Part shown: one piece after another, positions 17,845 to 26,823 of the stretch
Numbering within the stretch: position 1 is the stretch's first letter
Layout: each line of letters begins with the position of its first letter
Assembly (NCBI GenBank): GCA_035263105.1
Contig: DATFRO010000108.1
Location: 62,001-126,000 of the forward strand
Reading direction: 5' to 3'
Source of the DNA: DATBVX01 sp035263105
GTDB lineage: Bacteria; Pseudomonadota; Gammaproteobacteria; Steroidobacterales; Steroidobacteraceae
Length of the DNA: 64,000 bases
Notes under the pieces: generated by a model
Told to the model about the DNA's origin: nothing
What the model saw: the letters and a program-made list of their open reading frames with translations, nothing else
Databases searched by the model: none
Position numbers and translations under genes: made by a program

Positions 17845-18645
17845 CTACAGCCGTCCGCTATTGATGTAATTCACGACGCGACGCCGGTAGGCGCGGCCCG
17901 AGGTGAATTTCGAGCCGTTGGCGAGCGTGACTTCGTAGTCGCCGTAGAGCTGGCGCGCCATTTCGCGGATGTGGCGCGTGTTGATGATCACCGAGCGGTG
18001 GATGCGCAGGAACATCGCCGGATCGAGCATCGATTCCGCCTGCTGCATGCCGCAACGAAGCAGGTACCGATCGCTCCCGACGTGCAGCGTGATGTAATTG
18101 CGGCTCGCCTCGACCGCATGCACGTCGCCCGGGTCGACGAAGATGTAGCGGTCATTTTTCTCCGCGACGATGCGCTTCGGACCGACGCCCGGCACCGCGC
18201 CCTGCATGTTGCCGAGGATCTGGCGCACGGCGGCCTGGACCTGCGCGCGGACATCGTTGCCCGCGGGGCTCGATAAGCGTGAGCGTGCGCGCTCGACCGC
18301 GGCATGAAAGCGCTCGCGATCGAAGGGTTTCAGCAGGTAGTCCACCGCGTTGAGCTCGAAGGCATCCACGGCGTATTGATCGTAGGCGGTGACGAAGATC
18401 ACCAGCGGCATCTGTTCGCGGCCGATCTTCTCGATCACCTCGAGGCCGTTGACGCGTCGCATCTGCACGTCGAGGAACACGAGGTCGGGGTGCAGCGCCG
18501 CGATGCGCTTCACCGCTTCGGCGCCATAGCGACACTCGCCGATGACCTCGAGGTCGCCCTCGAGCGCGCAGTAATCCTTGAGCGTCTGGCGCGCGATGGG
18601 CTCATCGTCGACGATCAGCGTGCGGATGGTGTTCGCGGTGGTCAT
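17845..18645 (-). CDS. LytTR-family response regulator
   Basis: This is a 266-residue response regulator. The N-terminal receiver has IVDDEPIA, phosphoacceptor D59 in PDLVFLDVQM, T86 in FVTAYD and K106 in YLLKPFDRE. The C-terminal LytTR DNA-binding domain (about 160-264) shows RIVAEKNDRYIFVDPGDVHAVEASRNYITLHV..., FLRIHRSVIINTRHI and a DYEVTLANGSKFTSGRAYR ending. It binds DNA as a beta-type regulator and probably acts as the transcriptional output of the adjacent kinase, whose stop codon overlaps this start by four bases (ATGA). The target genes are unknown. Confidence 0.94.
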   Translation of the reverse strand: MTTANTIRTLIVDDEPIARQTLKDYCALEGDLEVIGECRYGAEAVKRIAALHPDLVFLDVQMRRVNGLEVIEKIGREQMPLVIFVTAYDQYAVDAFELNAVDYLLKPFDRERFHAAVERARSRLSSPAGNDVRAQVQAAVRQILGNMQGAVPGVGPKRIVAEKNDRYIFVDPGDVHAVEASRNYITLHVGSDRYLLRCGMQQAESMLDPAMFLRIHRSVIINTRHIREMARQLYGDYEVTLANGSKFTSGRAYRRRVVNYINSGRL

Positions 18646-19907
18646 TCGGCAACCCCCTCCCGGAACGGAATGCGCAGCATCGCGAGGAACCCGCCCTCGG
18701 GCGGCGCGCTGAATTCGAAGGTGAAGTTCGACCCGTAGAGCGCACGCAGGCGCTCGCGGGTGTTGCCGGTGCCGATGTGTGCTCCCGAGCCCTCGCCTTC
18801 CGCTTCACGGCTCCCGGTATTGTGCACGCTGAGCTCGAGCCAGCGTTCCAGCCGGCGTGACTCGATCACCTGGCGCGCGTCGATGGTCACGGTGACGCGT
18901 TCCTCGTCCTCGGCGGCGCCGTGCACGACCGCGTTCTCCGCCAGCGGCTGCAGGATCAGGCTCGGCACCATCGCATCCTGCACGGCGGCATCGACGCGGA
19001 TGGTGAAGCGCAGCCGGTCCGGGAAGCGCAGCTGCTGGATCTCGAGGTAATTGCGCACGAAGTCGATCTCGCGCGCGAGCGGCACCAGATCGGCGCCGCT
19101 GTCGCGCAAGGTTCGGCGCAACAGGTCGCCGAGCCGCACGATGATCTGGCGCGCCACGGCCGGGCGCGTATCGATGAGCCCGCTCACCGAGTGCAGCGTG
19201 TTGAACAGGAAGTGCGGATGCAGCTGCATGCGCAGCGCGTGCAGGCGGGCGCGCAGGCTCTCATGCTCGAGCTGTGCGAGACGCAGGCGGTGATTGCGCA
19301 GATCGAGGTACGTGCGCACGCCGAGGATCAGGATCAGGCCGAACCAGTAGGAGATGAAGAAATCCGGCACGCTCACCAGCAGGATCCCGGAGCGCAGCCA
19401 TTCCGTGACCTGTTCCTGCACCGCGCCGTCGCCCGACAACATCGTCGGCAGCCACTTGAGCTGCGGCTCGGTGAGATCGATGCTCAAGGTGAGCACCGGT
19501 GTCGCAAGCAGGGCGAAGGTGCTCGCCAGCGCGACATGACCGAGTGCCGCGAGCCAGCGATTGCGCTCCGGCCAGCCGATGGCGAGTGCCAGGCGGTAGA
19601 AGACAATAAGAATGAAGAACAGGATCACGTGCTGGAGCGTGCGCTCCAGGGGCTCGGCGATCTGCACATCGGGAATCGCCGCGACACGCACCGCGTAACC
19701 CAGCACGCGCGTCGCCGTCATGACCATCCAGAAGGGGATCGTGGTCCAGAGGATGACCGGCCAGATTCCCTGCGCGGGTTCAGCGAGCGCGGCGCCGCGT
19801 GATGCGGGGGGCGCTTCGGGCTGCGGCACCGGTGGGGTGGCGGGGCGCGCACCGCTTGCGGCCGGTTCCACCGGCGCTACGGGAATCGGCCTGACTTCTG
19901 CGCTCAT
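18642..19907 (-). CDS. LytS/AlgZ-type membrane sensor histidine kinase
   Basis: This is a 421-residue sensor kinase with an N-terminal Pro/Ala-rich cytoplasmic tail (1-45) and four hydrophobic segments at roughly 48-75, 92-111, 117-142 and 173-200. A short coiled linker leads to the His_kinase signature LHALRMQLHPHFLFNTLHSVSGLI, with the likely phosphorylated histidine at H232. An HATPase region follows (PSLILQPLAENAVVHGA with the N-box, and GSGAHIGTGNTRERLRALYG with the G-box). There is no separate periplasmic sensor domain, so the membrane part probably senses the signal. It is translationally coupled to the LytTR regulator downstream. Confidence 0.93.
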   Translation of the reverse strand: MSAEVRPIPVAPVEPAASGARPATPPVPQPEAPPASRGAALAEPAQGIWPVILWTTIPFWMVMTATRVLGYAVRVAAIPDVQIAEPLERTLQHVILFFILIVFYRLALAIGWPERNRWLAALGHVALASTFALLATPVLTLSIDLTEPQLKWLPTMLSGDGAVQEQVTEWLRSGILLVSVPDFFISYWFGLILILGVRTYLDLRNHRLRLAQLEHESLRARLHALRMQLHPHFLFNTLHSVSGLIDTRPAVARQIIVRLGDLLRRTLRDSGADLVPLAREIDFVRNYLEIQQLRFPDRLRFTIRVDAAVQDAMVPSLILQPLAENAVVHGAAEDEERVTVTIDARQVIESRRLERWLELSVHNTGSREAEGEGSGAHIGTGNTRERLRALYGSNFTFEFSAPPEGGFLAMLRIPFREGVAE

Positions 19908-20182
19908 CTTGCAGGAACCCGGCTCAGGCGTATCCGCGGACGCCGCGACGCCGCGTACAAATTGGCTTCAATGGGGTATCACTCAAGCCAACCTCTTGCA
20001 GGAGGACTCGGCGTCGCAGCGTCCTCGGATACTTCTTGATGGATGCCGCCGAGGAAAGATTGGTTGCATGGCTTGCGCAAAAAGTTCCACCGGACTGAAG
20101 CCTGAGGTTCCTGCGTGACGACTCAACCGTTTCGGGACGAGATGCCATGAAAACGGGACCAACCGGCGCGCGAGCGCGCTGA
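19908..20182. other. Non-coding gap with several inverted repeats
   Basis: No credible gene is seen in these 275 bases. The stretch holds a perfect 7-bp inverted repeat (TTGGCTT at 19962-19968 with AAGCCAA at 19985-19991), plus further short complementary pairs (GAGGAC/GTCCTC and CAAGCC at 19984-19989 with GGCTTG at 20070-20075). It lies downstream of the transporter gene and upstream of the histidine kinase gene (both minus strand), so it may hold the kinase promoter or a structured leader. A decayed mobile fragment is another possibility. Confidence 0.4.
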
Positions 20183-21478
20183 TCAACTTGCGACGGTCTC
20201 TCGTGCAGAGGTGAATGCGGGGTTATTTTCCTGGCGTCGCGCCGCTGAATAGGCCGCGAATCCCCACAGGGCGGCGATCCCCGCGCCCGCCCAGGCGATG
20301 CCCGTCGTGGCCAGTCCCAGCCACACCAGCAGCGCGTGCGCCGAGCCGCTCAATGCGTCTCCGGCCCGGTAGACGACGGTATCGATGAAGTTCTTTGCCT
20401 TGTACTTGGTATCCCGCGGCACCGTTGAGAACAGCATCTCCCGGCACGGGCGCATGACCGCATATTCGCCGACACGCCGGATGATCATCACGGCGACGAG
20501 CACGCTGAGGAACGGGCTGAGAGCGAGCCACGTGAACCCCGCCACCATCACGATCGGCACCGAGACCATCATCACCACCAGGCCGAGGCGCGAAACCAGG
20601 TGCCCCAGGGCGACGAGCTGGATCACGATCGTGATGAACTGCACCCACACATCGATGGTGCTGAAGAACGCAGTCTGCTGATCCGGGTCCGGAATGGCCT
20701 TGGAAACCAGGTCCGCCTGCTCGAGGTACAGGAATGTGCTGACCCAGGTGAGGAGGAAAACGAACAGCGCGATGCCGAACAGGTACGGGCTGCCGAACAC
20801 CTGGTAAATGCCGGAGAAAGGATTGCCGCCGACCGGCCGGTCGACATCGACGCGGTCTGCGGCCGCCGAAACATTCACCGAGGCCTGCCAGCGCGTCAGG
20901 TAGCGCACGAACACCAGGGACACGGCGAGGAATGCCGCCGCGACGAGCAGCAGGTTGATACGCCCGATCGGCACGGCGAGGAACTTCGCGAGCGCCGGTC
21001 CCACGATTCCGCCGGCACTGATTCCCGCGGCGATGAACCCGAACATGCGTCGCGCCTGGTCGCGGGTAAAGATGTCGACGCAGAAACTCCAGAAGACCGA
21101 CAGCACGAACAGGTTGAATACCGAAAGCCAGATGAAGAAGGCGCGCGCGATCCACGCGTGATCTTCCTGCAGGTTGAACCAGGCGTAGAACGCCAGCATG
21201 TTGAGGACGAAGAACGCGTACACCCAGGGCAGGAACGTCGTGCGCCGGTAGCGCGAGGCCACGAAACCATAGATCGGCTGCAGCACCAGCATCGCGACCA
21301 GGGTTCCCCAGAACAGGATCGGCAGGTTCGCCACTCCCGAGGTGATGCCCATGGTCTCGCGCACCGGGCGCAGGACCGAGTAGCTGGTCCAAACGCAGAA
21401 CACGAACGCAAACGCCGCCAGCATCGCGCCCACTTCGCGGCGCTCGACCGAAAAGACCCGCATCAGGAAAGCGCGCAT
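20183..21478 (-). CDS. MFS-type transporter (ATP:ADP-antiporter-like membrane protein)
   Basis: This is a 431-residue polytopic membrane protein with about 12 hydrophobic segments. The opening FSVERREVGAMLAAFAFVFCVWTSYSVLRPVRETMG, the FIAAGISAGGIVGP segment, the paired mid-region and the ending EYAVMRPCREMLFSTVPRDTKYKAKNFIDTVVYRAGDALSG are typical of the bacterial MFS branch annotated as TlcC/NTP-transporter-like proteins. Most free-living members have no known substrate. The ATG at 21478 was preferred because it lies right after the stop of the upstream aldo/keto reductase; the ATG at 21514 would overlap that gene. The two genes are likely co-transcribed. Confidence 0.85.
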   Translation of the reverse strand: MRAFLMRVFSVERREVGAMLAAFAFVFCVWTSYSVLRPVRETMGITSGVANLPILFWGTLVAMLVLQPIYGFVASRYRRTTFLPWVYAFFVLNMLAFYAWFNLQEDHAWIARAFFIWLSVFNLFVLSVFWSFCVDIFTRDQARRMFGFIAAGISAGGIVGPALAKFLAVPIGRINLLLVAAAFLAVSLVFVRYLTRWQASVNVSAAADRVDVDRPVGGNPFSGIYQVFGSPYLFGIALFVFLLTWVSTFLYLEQADLVSKAIPDPDQQTAFFSTIDVWVQFITIVIQLVALGHLVSRLGLVVMMVSVPIVMVAGFTWLALSPFLSVLVAVMIIRRVGEYAVMRPCREMLFSTVPRDTKYKAKNFIDTVVYRAGDALSGSAHALLVWLGLATTGIAWAGAGIAALWGFAAYSAARRQENNPAFTSARETVAS

Positions 21479-21479
21479 G

Positions 21480-22409
21480 TCAGAGGCCGGCCACGTACGC
21501 GGCCATGCGCTCACGCATCTTGTCGTCGGGCATGCGGCCGATCCCGCCAGTGACGTTGCTGCGCATGTGATTGGGATTGGCGGTGGCGGGAATCACGCAG
21601 GTGACCGCCGGGTGGCTGACGATGTACTTGAGGAAGAACTGTCCCCAGCTGGTGCAGTCGATCTCCGCAGCCCACCCCGGCAGCTCCTTGCCGCGAGTGC
21701 GCGAGAACAACGCACCGTCTTCGAACGGACGATTGATCAGCGTTGCCACCTTGTGCTCCGCCGCGAGCGGCAGCAGCCGCTGCTCCGCGTTGCGCGTCGC
21801 GATCGAGTAGTTGAACTGCACGAAGTCGAGCGGCTCCTTGCGGATCAGGTCTTCGAGGTCCGCTTGTGCGGCGACGGTGTAATGCGTGACGCCGACGTAG
21901 CGCACCTTGCCCTGTTGCTTGAGCGCACGCAGGTTCGCGAGCTGCGTCTGCAGGTCGAGCAGGTTGTGGACCTGCACCAGGTCGAGCTTGTGCACCTTGA
22001 GCAGGCGCATGGAATTCTCGATCTGCTGCAAGCCCTGGTCCTTGCCGCGCGTCCACACCTTGGTGGCGATGAACATCTTCGGCCGCGCGTCGAGCGATTG
22101 GATGAGGTCCCCCGAGACCGCCTCGGCGCGACCGTACATCGGCGAGGTGTCGAGCAGCTCGCCGCCGGCGCCGGTCAGGATGTTGAGCACCGCCATGAGA
22201 GGCTGGCGCTCCTCGCTCCCGCCGCCGACGTCGAACACCCCCGACGTGCCGAGGCCGATGACCGGAATCTCTTCGCCGGTCGAGGGAATCTTGCGCTTCA
22301 ACATGGTGTTCTCCGCGGCGGACAGCGCTTTCGGCGCCCACGCGGCCATTGCCGCTCCGGCGGTCATCGCCTTGCAGAACTCGCGACGTGACTTTCCGTG
22401 CAGGCGCAT
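21480..22409 (-). CDS. Tat-exported aldo/keto reductase
   Basis: This is a 309-residue aldo/keto reductase preceded by a twin-arginine signal (GKSRREFCKAMTAGAAMAAWAPKALSA), so the enzyme should be exported folded with its NADP(H)-type cofactor or act in the periplasm. Family motifs are VIGLGTSGVFD, LLDTSPMYGRAE (catalytic Tyr), FIATKVW (Lys), DLVQVHNL (His) and RYVGVTHYT, with a C-terminal CVIPATANPNHM nucleotide-binding segment. The substrate is unknown. AAGGAG lies six bases before the ATG. The downstream transporter begins immediately after its stop. Confidence 0.9.
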   Translation of the reverse strand: MRLHGKSRREFCKAMTAGAAMAAWAPKALSAAENTMLKRKIPSTGEEIPVIGLGTSGVFDVGGGSEERQPLMAVLNILTGAGGELLDTSPMYGRAEAVSGDLIQSLDARPKMFIATKVWTRGKDQGLQQIENSMRLLKVHKLDLVQVHNLLDLQTQLANLRALKQQGKVRYVGVTHYTVAAQADLEDLIRKEPLDFVQFNYSIATRNAEQRLLPLAAEHKVATLINRPFEDGALFSRTRGKELPGWAAEIDCTSWGQFFLKYIVSHPAVTCVIPATANPNHMRSNVTGGIGRMPDDKMRERMAAYVAGL

Positions 22410-22439
22410 CTGCGCTCCTTGAGTCCCTGTATGACGACT

Positions 22440-24563
22440 TCAGGCTGATTGCGTTCCGCGACGTCGGCGCGCAAGCGAGCCGAGTGCGGCGCCACCAGCA
22501 AGGAGCGACAGGATATCGATCACACCCCCGCCCCCGCCACCTCCACCGGATGGGGGCGGCGGCGCATCATTGTCCGTGATGCTGACGGTGAATGCGCCGC
22601 CATCGGGGGTCGCGCCGCCGGTGAAATTGCTGAGCGTGATCGTGAGCTGCTCGGTACTTTCCTGTACCGCGTCTTCGACAGCGGCCAGGGGAATCACACG
22701 TTGGCTGTCATCACCGGGGCCCCACGTCAGCGTGCCGCTGTGGCTGACGTAGTCCGAACCGGCAGCAGCGCTGCCGTCGGACATCGCGTAGTCGACGCTG
22801 ACCTCGCCCAGGTTGCCGCCACTGCGGCGCACCCACACCGGGCCGCCGGCGCCCTCCACGAACACAACAGATGTACCCACGAAGCCGAGGCGTCCCGGGC
22901 TCGCATCGAGCGCGCGGGTGTTATCGCGCAGCACGAAGAGGCCGTTGTCGATATCGCTGATCAGGATGTTGCCCGAGGGCAGGAAAGGATAGACGCCCCA
23001 CGCCCCATCCGTGCCCGCGACGTTCTCGGGTGGCGACAGGAAGGTGTCGAGGTTTCCTACCTCGCGCAGCTGTTCCGGCTGCGTGATGTCCATGATCACC
23101 AGCCCGCGCCGGTAGTGCGACACGTAGTCGCGGTTGCCTTTCACGTAGCCGTTGTGATCGGTGGTCGAGTCGGGACCGAAGTACGAGGTCACGATGCGCG
23201 GCGTGCGCAGGTCGCCGATATCGAGCGTGTAGATCTGCGTGTGAAAGCCGATGCGCAGCTCGTCGAGCTCATCGTGCACGAAGACGAAACGCTGGTCCTC
23301 GGTCGGCCAGCCGGAATGCGTGTAGCGGGCGTCCGCGTAGCCGGTGGAGCTGAGCCGCACGGGCTGCGCCTTGTCGGTGACGTCCCACAGATCCACCGTG
23401 GTCTCGTTGAAATCGACCAGTACCTGGCACGGGTTGTGGCCCTGGCTGCACTGTGTCGTGCGGTTGTCGGTGAGATAGAGCGTGGTCGAGTCGTGCATGT
23501 ACCCGGTGCCGGCGGGCGCCACGGTGACCAGCTGTGGCGTGACCGGATCGGCGAGCGAATAGATGCGGAACGCCCCGCTCGCGAGATTCGAACCCGCGAT
23601 GAACAGAAACGATTCGCGACCTGCATGCGTCACGTTGCTCGCATAGTCGACGTTGGAAATGTGCAGCGTGTGCGAGGTCTGGAAATCGCGCAGCGTATTG
23701 GCGAGCTGCACGCGGTTCGGGAGATTCGACAGGTCGATGATCTGCAGTCCGCCGCCCGCGGCCTCGGTCGTGATGTAGGCGTAGGCGCGATGGTGGTTCA
23801 GCGCCGGATCGAAGAACTGGTACACCTTCACTTCGCGCCACAGGCTGCTGTTGCCCGGCACCGAGCCCACTTCGCGCGGGTTCACGGGATCGGTGACGTC
23901 GATCACTACGGTCGCATTCGACACGCCGACCACCGCGTATTCGCGGTTGTCGTCGAGGTCGACGAAGCCCCACAGGTTGCTCATGCTGCCCGGGCGCGTG
24001 GACAGGTCCGCGAGCCGCACCTGGGCGAGCAGGTCGACGTTGTGGCACGGAAAGGAGCCGGCGAGCCCCTGCACGCAGTTCGCCGCCGTCTGCTGCGTGG
24101 CCAGCGCGGACGCCCAGCGGGTCGTGTCGGTGAGTGCCCGCGATGCGCCGGCGCGTTGCGCCACCGGGTCCACCATCAGGCTCAGGCCTCGCGTCAGGAG
24201 CCGGTCCCGCTCGCCCGCCGGCAGACCGTAGACGATCGTGCGACTGCGCTCGAGGTCCTGGTGCTTGAATTCGTCATCGGTGCTGAAGCCGCCGAGCACA
24301 CCGCTCTTGCCGTGCAGCAGATCGTCGGCATCGATGCCTTCGATGGAATAGATGCCGGCGGCTACCTTGACCGTGCCGCCCGGAGGAATCTGCGTGAGCG
24401 CGTACGCGATCGTGCGGCAGGGCTGGTGCGGGTGATCGCAGTCGCCCTGATCCACACCGTTCGTCGCGACGAAACGCGTGCCGACGAGGTCGTCATGGGA
24501 AAAACTCGAGCTGCTGATCAACGCCAGCAGCGCCGCGAGGGATACCGGGCGCGCGATACGCAT
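22440..24563 (-). CDS. Secreted choice-of-anchor B family protein with Calx-beta domain and C-terminal sorting-like tail
   Basis: This is a 707-residue exported protein. A signal peptide occupies the N-terminus (RPVSLAALLALISSSSFS). A beta-helix-like start (CDHPHQPCRTIAYALTQIPPGGTVKVAAGIY) precedes a beta-propeller region with LAQVRLADLSTRPG..SNLWGFVDLDDNREYAVVG and TVVIDVTDPVNPREVG, matching the choice-of-anchor B family. Residues ~580-675 form a Calx-beta domain (VSVDYAMSDGSAAAGSDYVSHSGTLTW...TITLSN). The C-terminus is a Gly-rich run, a hydrophobic stretch (VIDILSLLAGGAALGSLA) and RRRR, the layout of GlyGly-CTERM-type sorting signals cut by rhombosortase. It is probably cell-surface exposed; the exact function is unknown. 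Confidence 0.88.
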   Translation of the reverse strand: MRIARPVSLAALLALISSSSFSHDDLVGTRFVATNGVDQGDCDHPHQPCRTIAYALTQIPPGGTVKVAAGIYSIEGIDADDLLHGKSGVLGGFSTDDEFKHQDLERSRTIVYGLPAGERDRLLTRGLSLMVDPVAQRAGASRALTDTTRWASALATQQTAANCVQGLAGSFPCHNVDLLAQVRLADLSTRPGSMSNLWGFVDLDDNREYAVVGVSNATVVIDVTDPVNPREVGSVPGNSSLWREVKVYQFFDPALNHHRAYAYITTEAAGGGLQIIDLSNLPNRVQLANTLRDFQTSHTLHISNVDYASNVTHAGRESFLFIAGSNLASGAFRIYSLADPVTPQLVTVAPAGTGYMHDSTTLYLTDNRTTQCSQGHNPCQVLVDFNETTVDLWDVTDKAQPVRLSSTGYADARYTHSGWPTEDQRFVFVHDELDELRIGFHTQIYTLDIGDLRTPRIVTSYFGPDSTTDHNGYVKGNRDYVSHYRRGLVIMDITQPEQLREVGNLDTFLSPPENVAGTDGAWGVYPFLPSGNILISDIDNGLFVLRDNTRALDASPGRLGFVGTSVVFVEGAGGPVWVRRSGGNLGEVSVDYAMSDGSAAAGSDYVSHSGTLTWGPGDDSQRVIPLAAVEDAVQESTEQLTITLSNFTGGATPDGGAFTVSITDNDAPPPPSGGGGGGGGVIDILSLLAGGAALGSLARRRRGTQSA

Positions 24564-24617
24564 TAAGTCACCCCGCCGCTGGGTGCAATACGAGGGCCCG
24601 GATTCTACCGCATGCCC

Positions 24618-26789
24618 TTACTGGTTGATTCCCAGCTGCCCCATCACGAAGGCGTATTTCATCGCCGTCTCCTGGTAACGCCGGAAGCGGCCGGAACGCC
24701 CGCCGTGTCCGGCTTCCATGTTGGTCCGGAGCAGGAGCGGGTGCTGGTCGGTCTTGTTGGCACGCAGCTTCGCAACCCACTTGGCCGGCTCGAAGTACTG
24801 CACCTGGCTGTCCCAGAGACCGGTGGTCACCAGCATCGCGGGATAGGCGCGCGGCGCGACCTGGTCGTACGGCGAGTACGAGAGCATGTAGTCGTAGTAC
24901 TCGGACTCGCGCGGATCGCCCCATTCGTCGTATTCGCCGGTCGTGAGCGGAATCGACTCATCGAGCATGGTCGTCACGACATCGACGAACGGCACGTCAG
25001 CGATGATCACGCGATAGCGATCCGGCGCCATGTTGGCGATCGCTCCCATCAGCAGCCCGCCCGCGCTGCCACCGTGCGCGATCACCTTGTCGCGCGCGCC
25101 CCAGTGCTCGGCCACGAGGTAGTCCGTGACGTCGATGAAATCGGTGAAGGTATTCTTCTTGTTGAGCAGGTGCCCGGCGTCGTACCAGCGGCGCCCGAGC
25201 TCCTGGCCGCCGCGAACGTGCGCGATCGCGACCACGAAGCCGCGGTCCAGCAGGCTCACCCAGCTCGGCGAGAAGTTCGGGTCCGTCGAAATGCCGTAGG
25301 AACCGTAGGCATACTGGAAGATCGGCGCGCTGCCGTCGCGCTTGAATCCCGTGCGATACACGACCGAGATTGGCACCTGCGCGCCGTCGCGCGCGCTCGC
25401 ATGCAGGTACTCGGTGCGGTAGTTCGCCGGATCGAAGGGCGGCGGCACCGGGTCCCGCTTGAGAAGCGTGCGCGTGCCAGTGGGCATGTCGTAGTCGTAC
25501 GTGGTGAGCGGGGTCGTGAGCGAGGTGTAGGTGTAACGCAGGAGATTCGAATCGATCTCCGGGTTGGCGCCGAACATCGCCGTGTAGGCGGCTTCGTCGG
25601 CATCGATCAGTCGGTCCGCGCCGCCGGCCCAGGGCTTGATGCGGATCTTGCGCAGGCCGCCGGAGCGCTCGGCCACCGCGAGGAAATCCTGGAACACCTC
25701 GAAGTCGTGGATGAAGGCATCATCGCGATGGGCGATCACGTCACGCCACCGGCTGCGATCGCCGGCCGAGGCGATGGCCGCGCGCATGATGCGGAAGTTC
25801 GGCGCCTGCCAGTTGGTGCGGATGATGAAATCCTCGCCCAGGTCATCGACCGAGTATTCGTGATCACGCTCGCGCGCCAGCACGACCTTGAACTTGAGCT
25901 GCGGATCGTCGGTGCGCGCGTACCACCATTCCGAGGACACCGTGCTTTCCGTGCCGATGAATAGATAGCGTCCCGACTTCGATTCGCTGATCTGCGTGTA
26001 GAAGGTGGTGTCCGCCTGCTCCCAGACGATCGGGTCGTCCTTTACGTTCGTGCCGAGCGTGTGACGGCGCACGCGAAAGCCGAGCAGGGTCACCGGATCC
26101 TTCTCGACGTAGAGGATCGACTTGTTGTCGCCCGCCCAGACGATGCCCGGATCCGCGTTCTCGATCGTGTCAGGGAGCAACGTGCCCGAGGCGAGGTCCT
26201 TCACACGCAACACGTACTGCCGCCGCCCGACGCTGTCTGCGGCGAACGCCAGCAAGCCATTGTCGTAGCTCGGCACGTGGCTGCCGACATTGAAATAATC
26301 GTGACCCTGCGCCAGCTGGTTGACGTCGAGCAGCACTTCCTCCGGCGCATCGGGTGCGTCGCGGCGCCGCGCATAGATCGGGTACTCGCTCCCGGCCTTG
26401 AGGCGCGTGACGTACCAGTAGCCGCGCTTGCGATAGGGCACGCTCACATCGTCCTGCGGAATGCGCGCGACGATTTCCTGGTAGATCTTCTGCCGCAGTG
26501 GCTCGGAGGACTTGAGGAACGCGTCGGTGTAGGCGTTTTCGGCGTTGAGGTAGCCGAGGACTTTCGGGTCGAGGCGCGTGTCGTCGCGCAACCAGTAGTA
26601 CGGATCGAGGCGCGTGCCGTTGGGAGAAGTGACCGGTTGCGGTCGCGCTTCAGCGATCGGCGGTGCCGGCGCCCTGGAGCTCTCAGTCATGGCGGCGGAC
26701 CTGCGCGCGGTTGCCGACGTGCAGGCGCCGATCGCCAGCACACACCAGGCGGTCAGGGCCCCGACCGCAACGGATCGCAGATGACGCAT
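24618..26789 (-). CDS. Oligopeptidase B-like S9 family serine peptidase, predicted lipoprotein
   Basis: This is a 723-residue prolyl-oligopeptidase family enzyme closest in motif to oligopeptidase B (cleaving after basic residues). The N-terminal beta-propeller begins at RLDPYYWLRDDTRLDPKVLGYLNAENAY, the family signature. The C-terminal hydrolase domain has the nucleophile S575 in HGGSAGGLLMGA, an Asp in the LWDSQVQYFEPAKWV region and H695 in EAGHGGRSGR. The start MRHLRSVAVGALTAWCVLAIGAC carries a lipobox, so this copy is predicted to be lipidated and envelope-located rather than cytosolic. AAGGAGA lies four bases upstream of the ATG. Confidence 0.93.
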   Translation of the reverse strand: MRHLRSVAVGALTAWCVLAIGACTSATARRSAAMTESSRAPAPPIAEARPQPVTSPNGTRLDPYYWLRDDTRLDPKVLGYLNAENAYTDAFLKSSEPLRQKIYQEIVARIPQDDVSVPYRKRGYWYVTRLKAGSEYPIYARRRDAPDAPEEVLLDVNQLAQGHDYFNVGSHVPSYDNGLLAFAADSVGRRQYVLRVKDLASGTLLPDTIENADPGIVWAGDNKSILYVEKDPVTLLGFRVRRHTLGTNVKDDPIVWEQADTTFYTQISESKSGRYLFIGTESTVSSEWWYARTDDPQLKFKVVLARERDHEYSVDDLGEDFIIRTNWQAPNFRIMRAAIASAGDRSRWRDVIAHRDDAFIHDFEVFQDFLAVAERSGGLRKIRIKPWAGGADRLIDADEAAYTAMFGANPEIDSNLLRYTYTSLTTPLTTYDYDMPTGTRTLLKRDPVPPPFDPANYRTEYLHASARDGAQVPISVVYRTGFKRDGSAPIFQYAYGSYGISTDPNFSPSWVSLLDRGFVVAIAHVRGGQELGRRWYDAGHLLNKKNTFTDFIDVTDYLVAEHWGARDKVIAHGGSAGGLLMGAIANMAPDRYRVIIADVPFVDVVTTMLDESIPLTTGEYDEWGDPRESEYYDYMLSYSPYDQVAPRAYPAMLVTTGLWDSQVQYFEPAKWVAKLRANKTDQHPLLLRTNMEAGHGGRSGRFRRYQETAMKYAFVMGQLGINQ

Positions 26790-26823
26790 TCATTCTCCTT
26801 CTTTGCACCGGGCTCACGGGAAG

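Noticed and set aside
22449..24566. A 705-codon open frame on the plus strand covering the choice-of-anchor B gene.
   Set aside because: It is almost exactly the antisense of the minus-strand gene, has no signal, domain or ribosome-binding site, and is a usual artefact of high-GC codon structure. The minus-strand frame has clear domains.
24612..25964. Long plus-strand frame over the oligopeptidase B gene.
   Set aside because: Arg/His/Asp-rich antisense shadow. The opposite strand encodes a complete S9 peptidase with catalytic residues.
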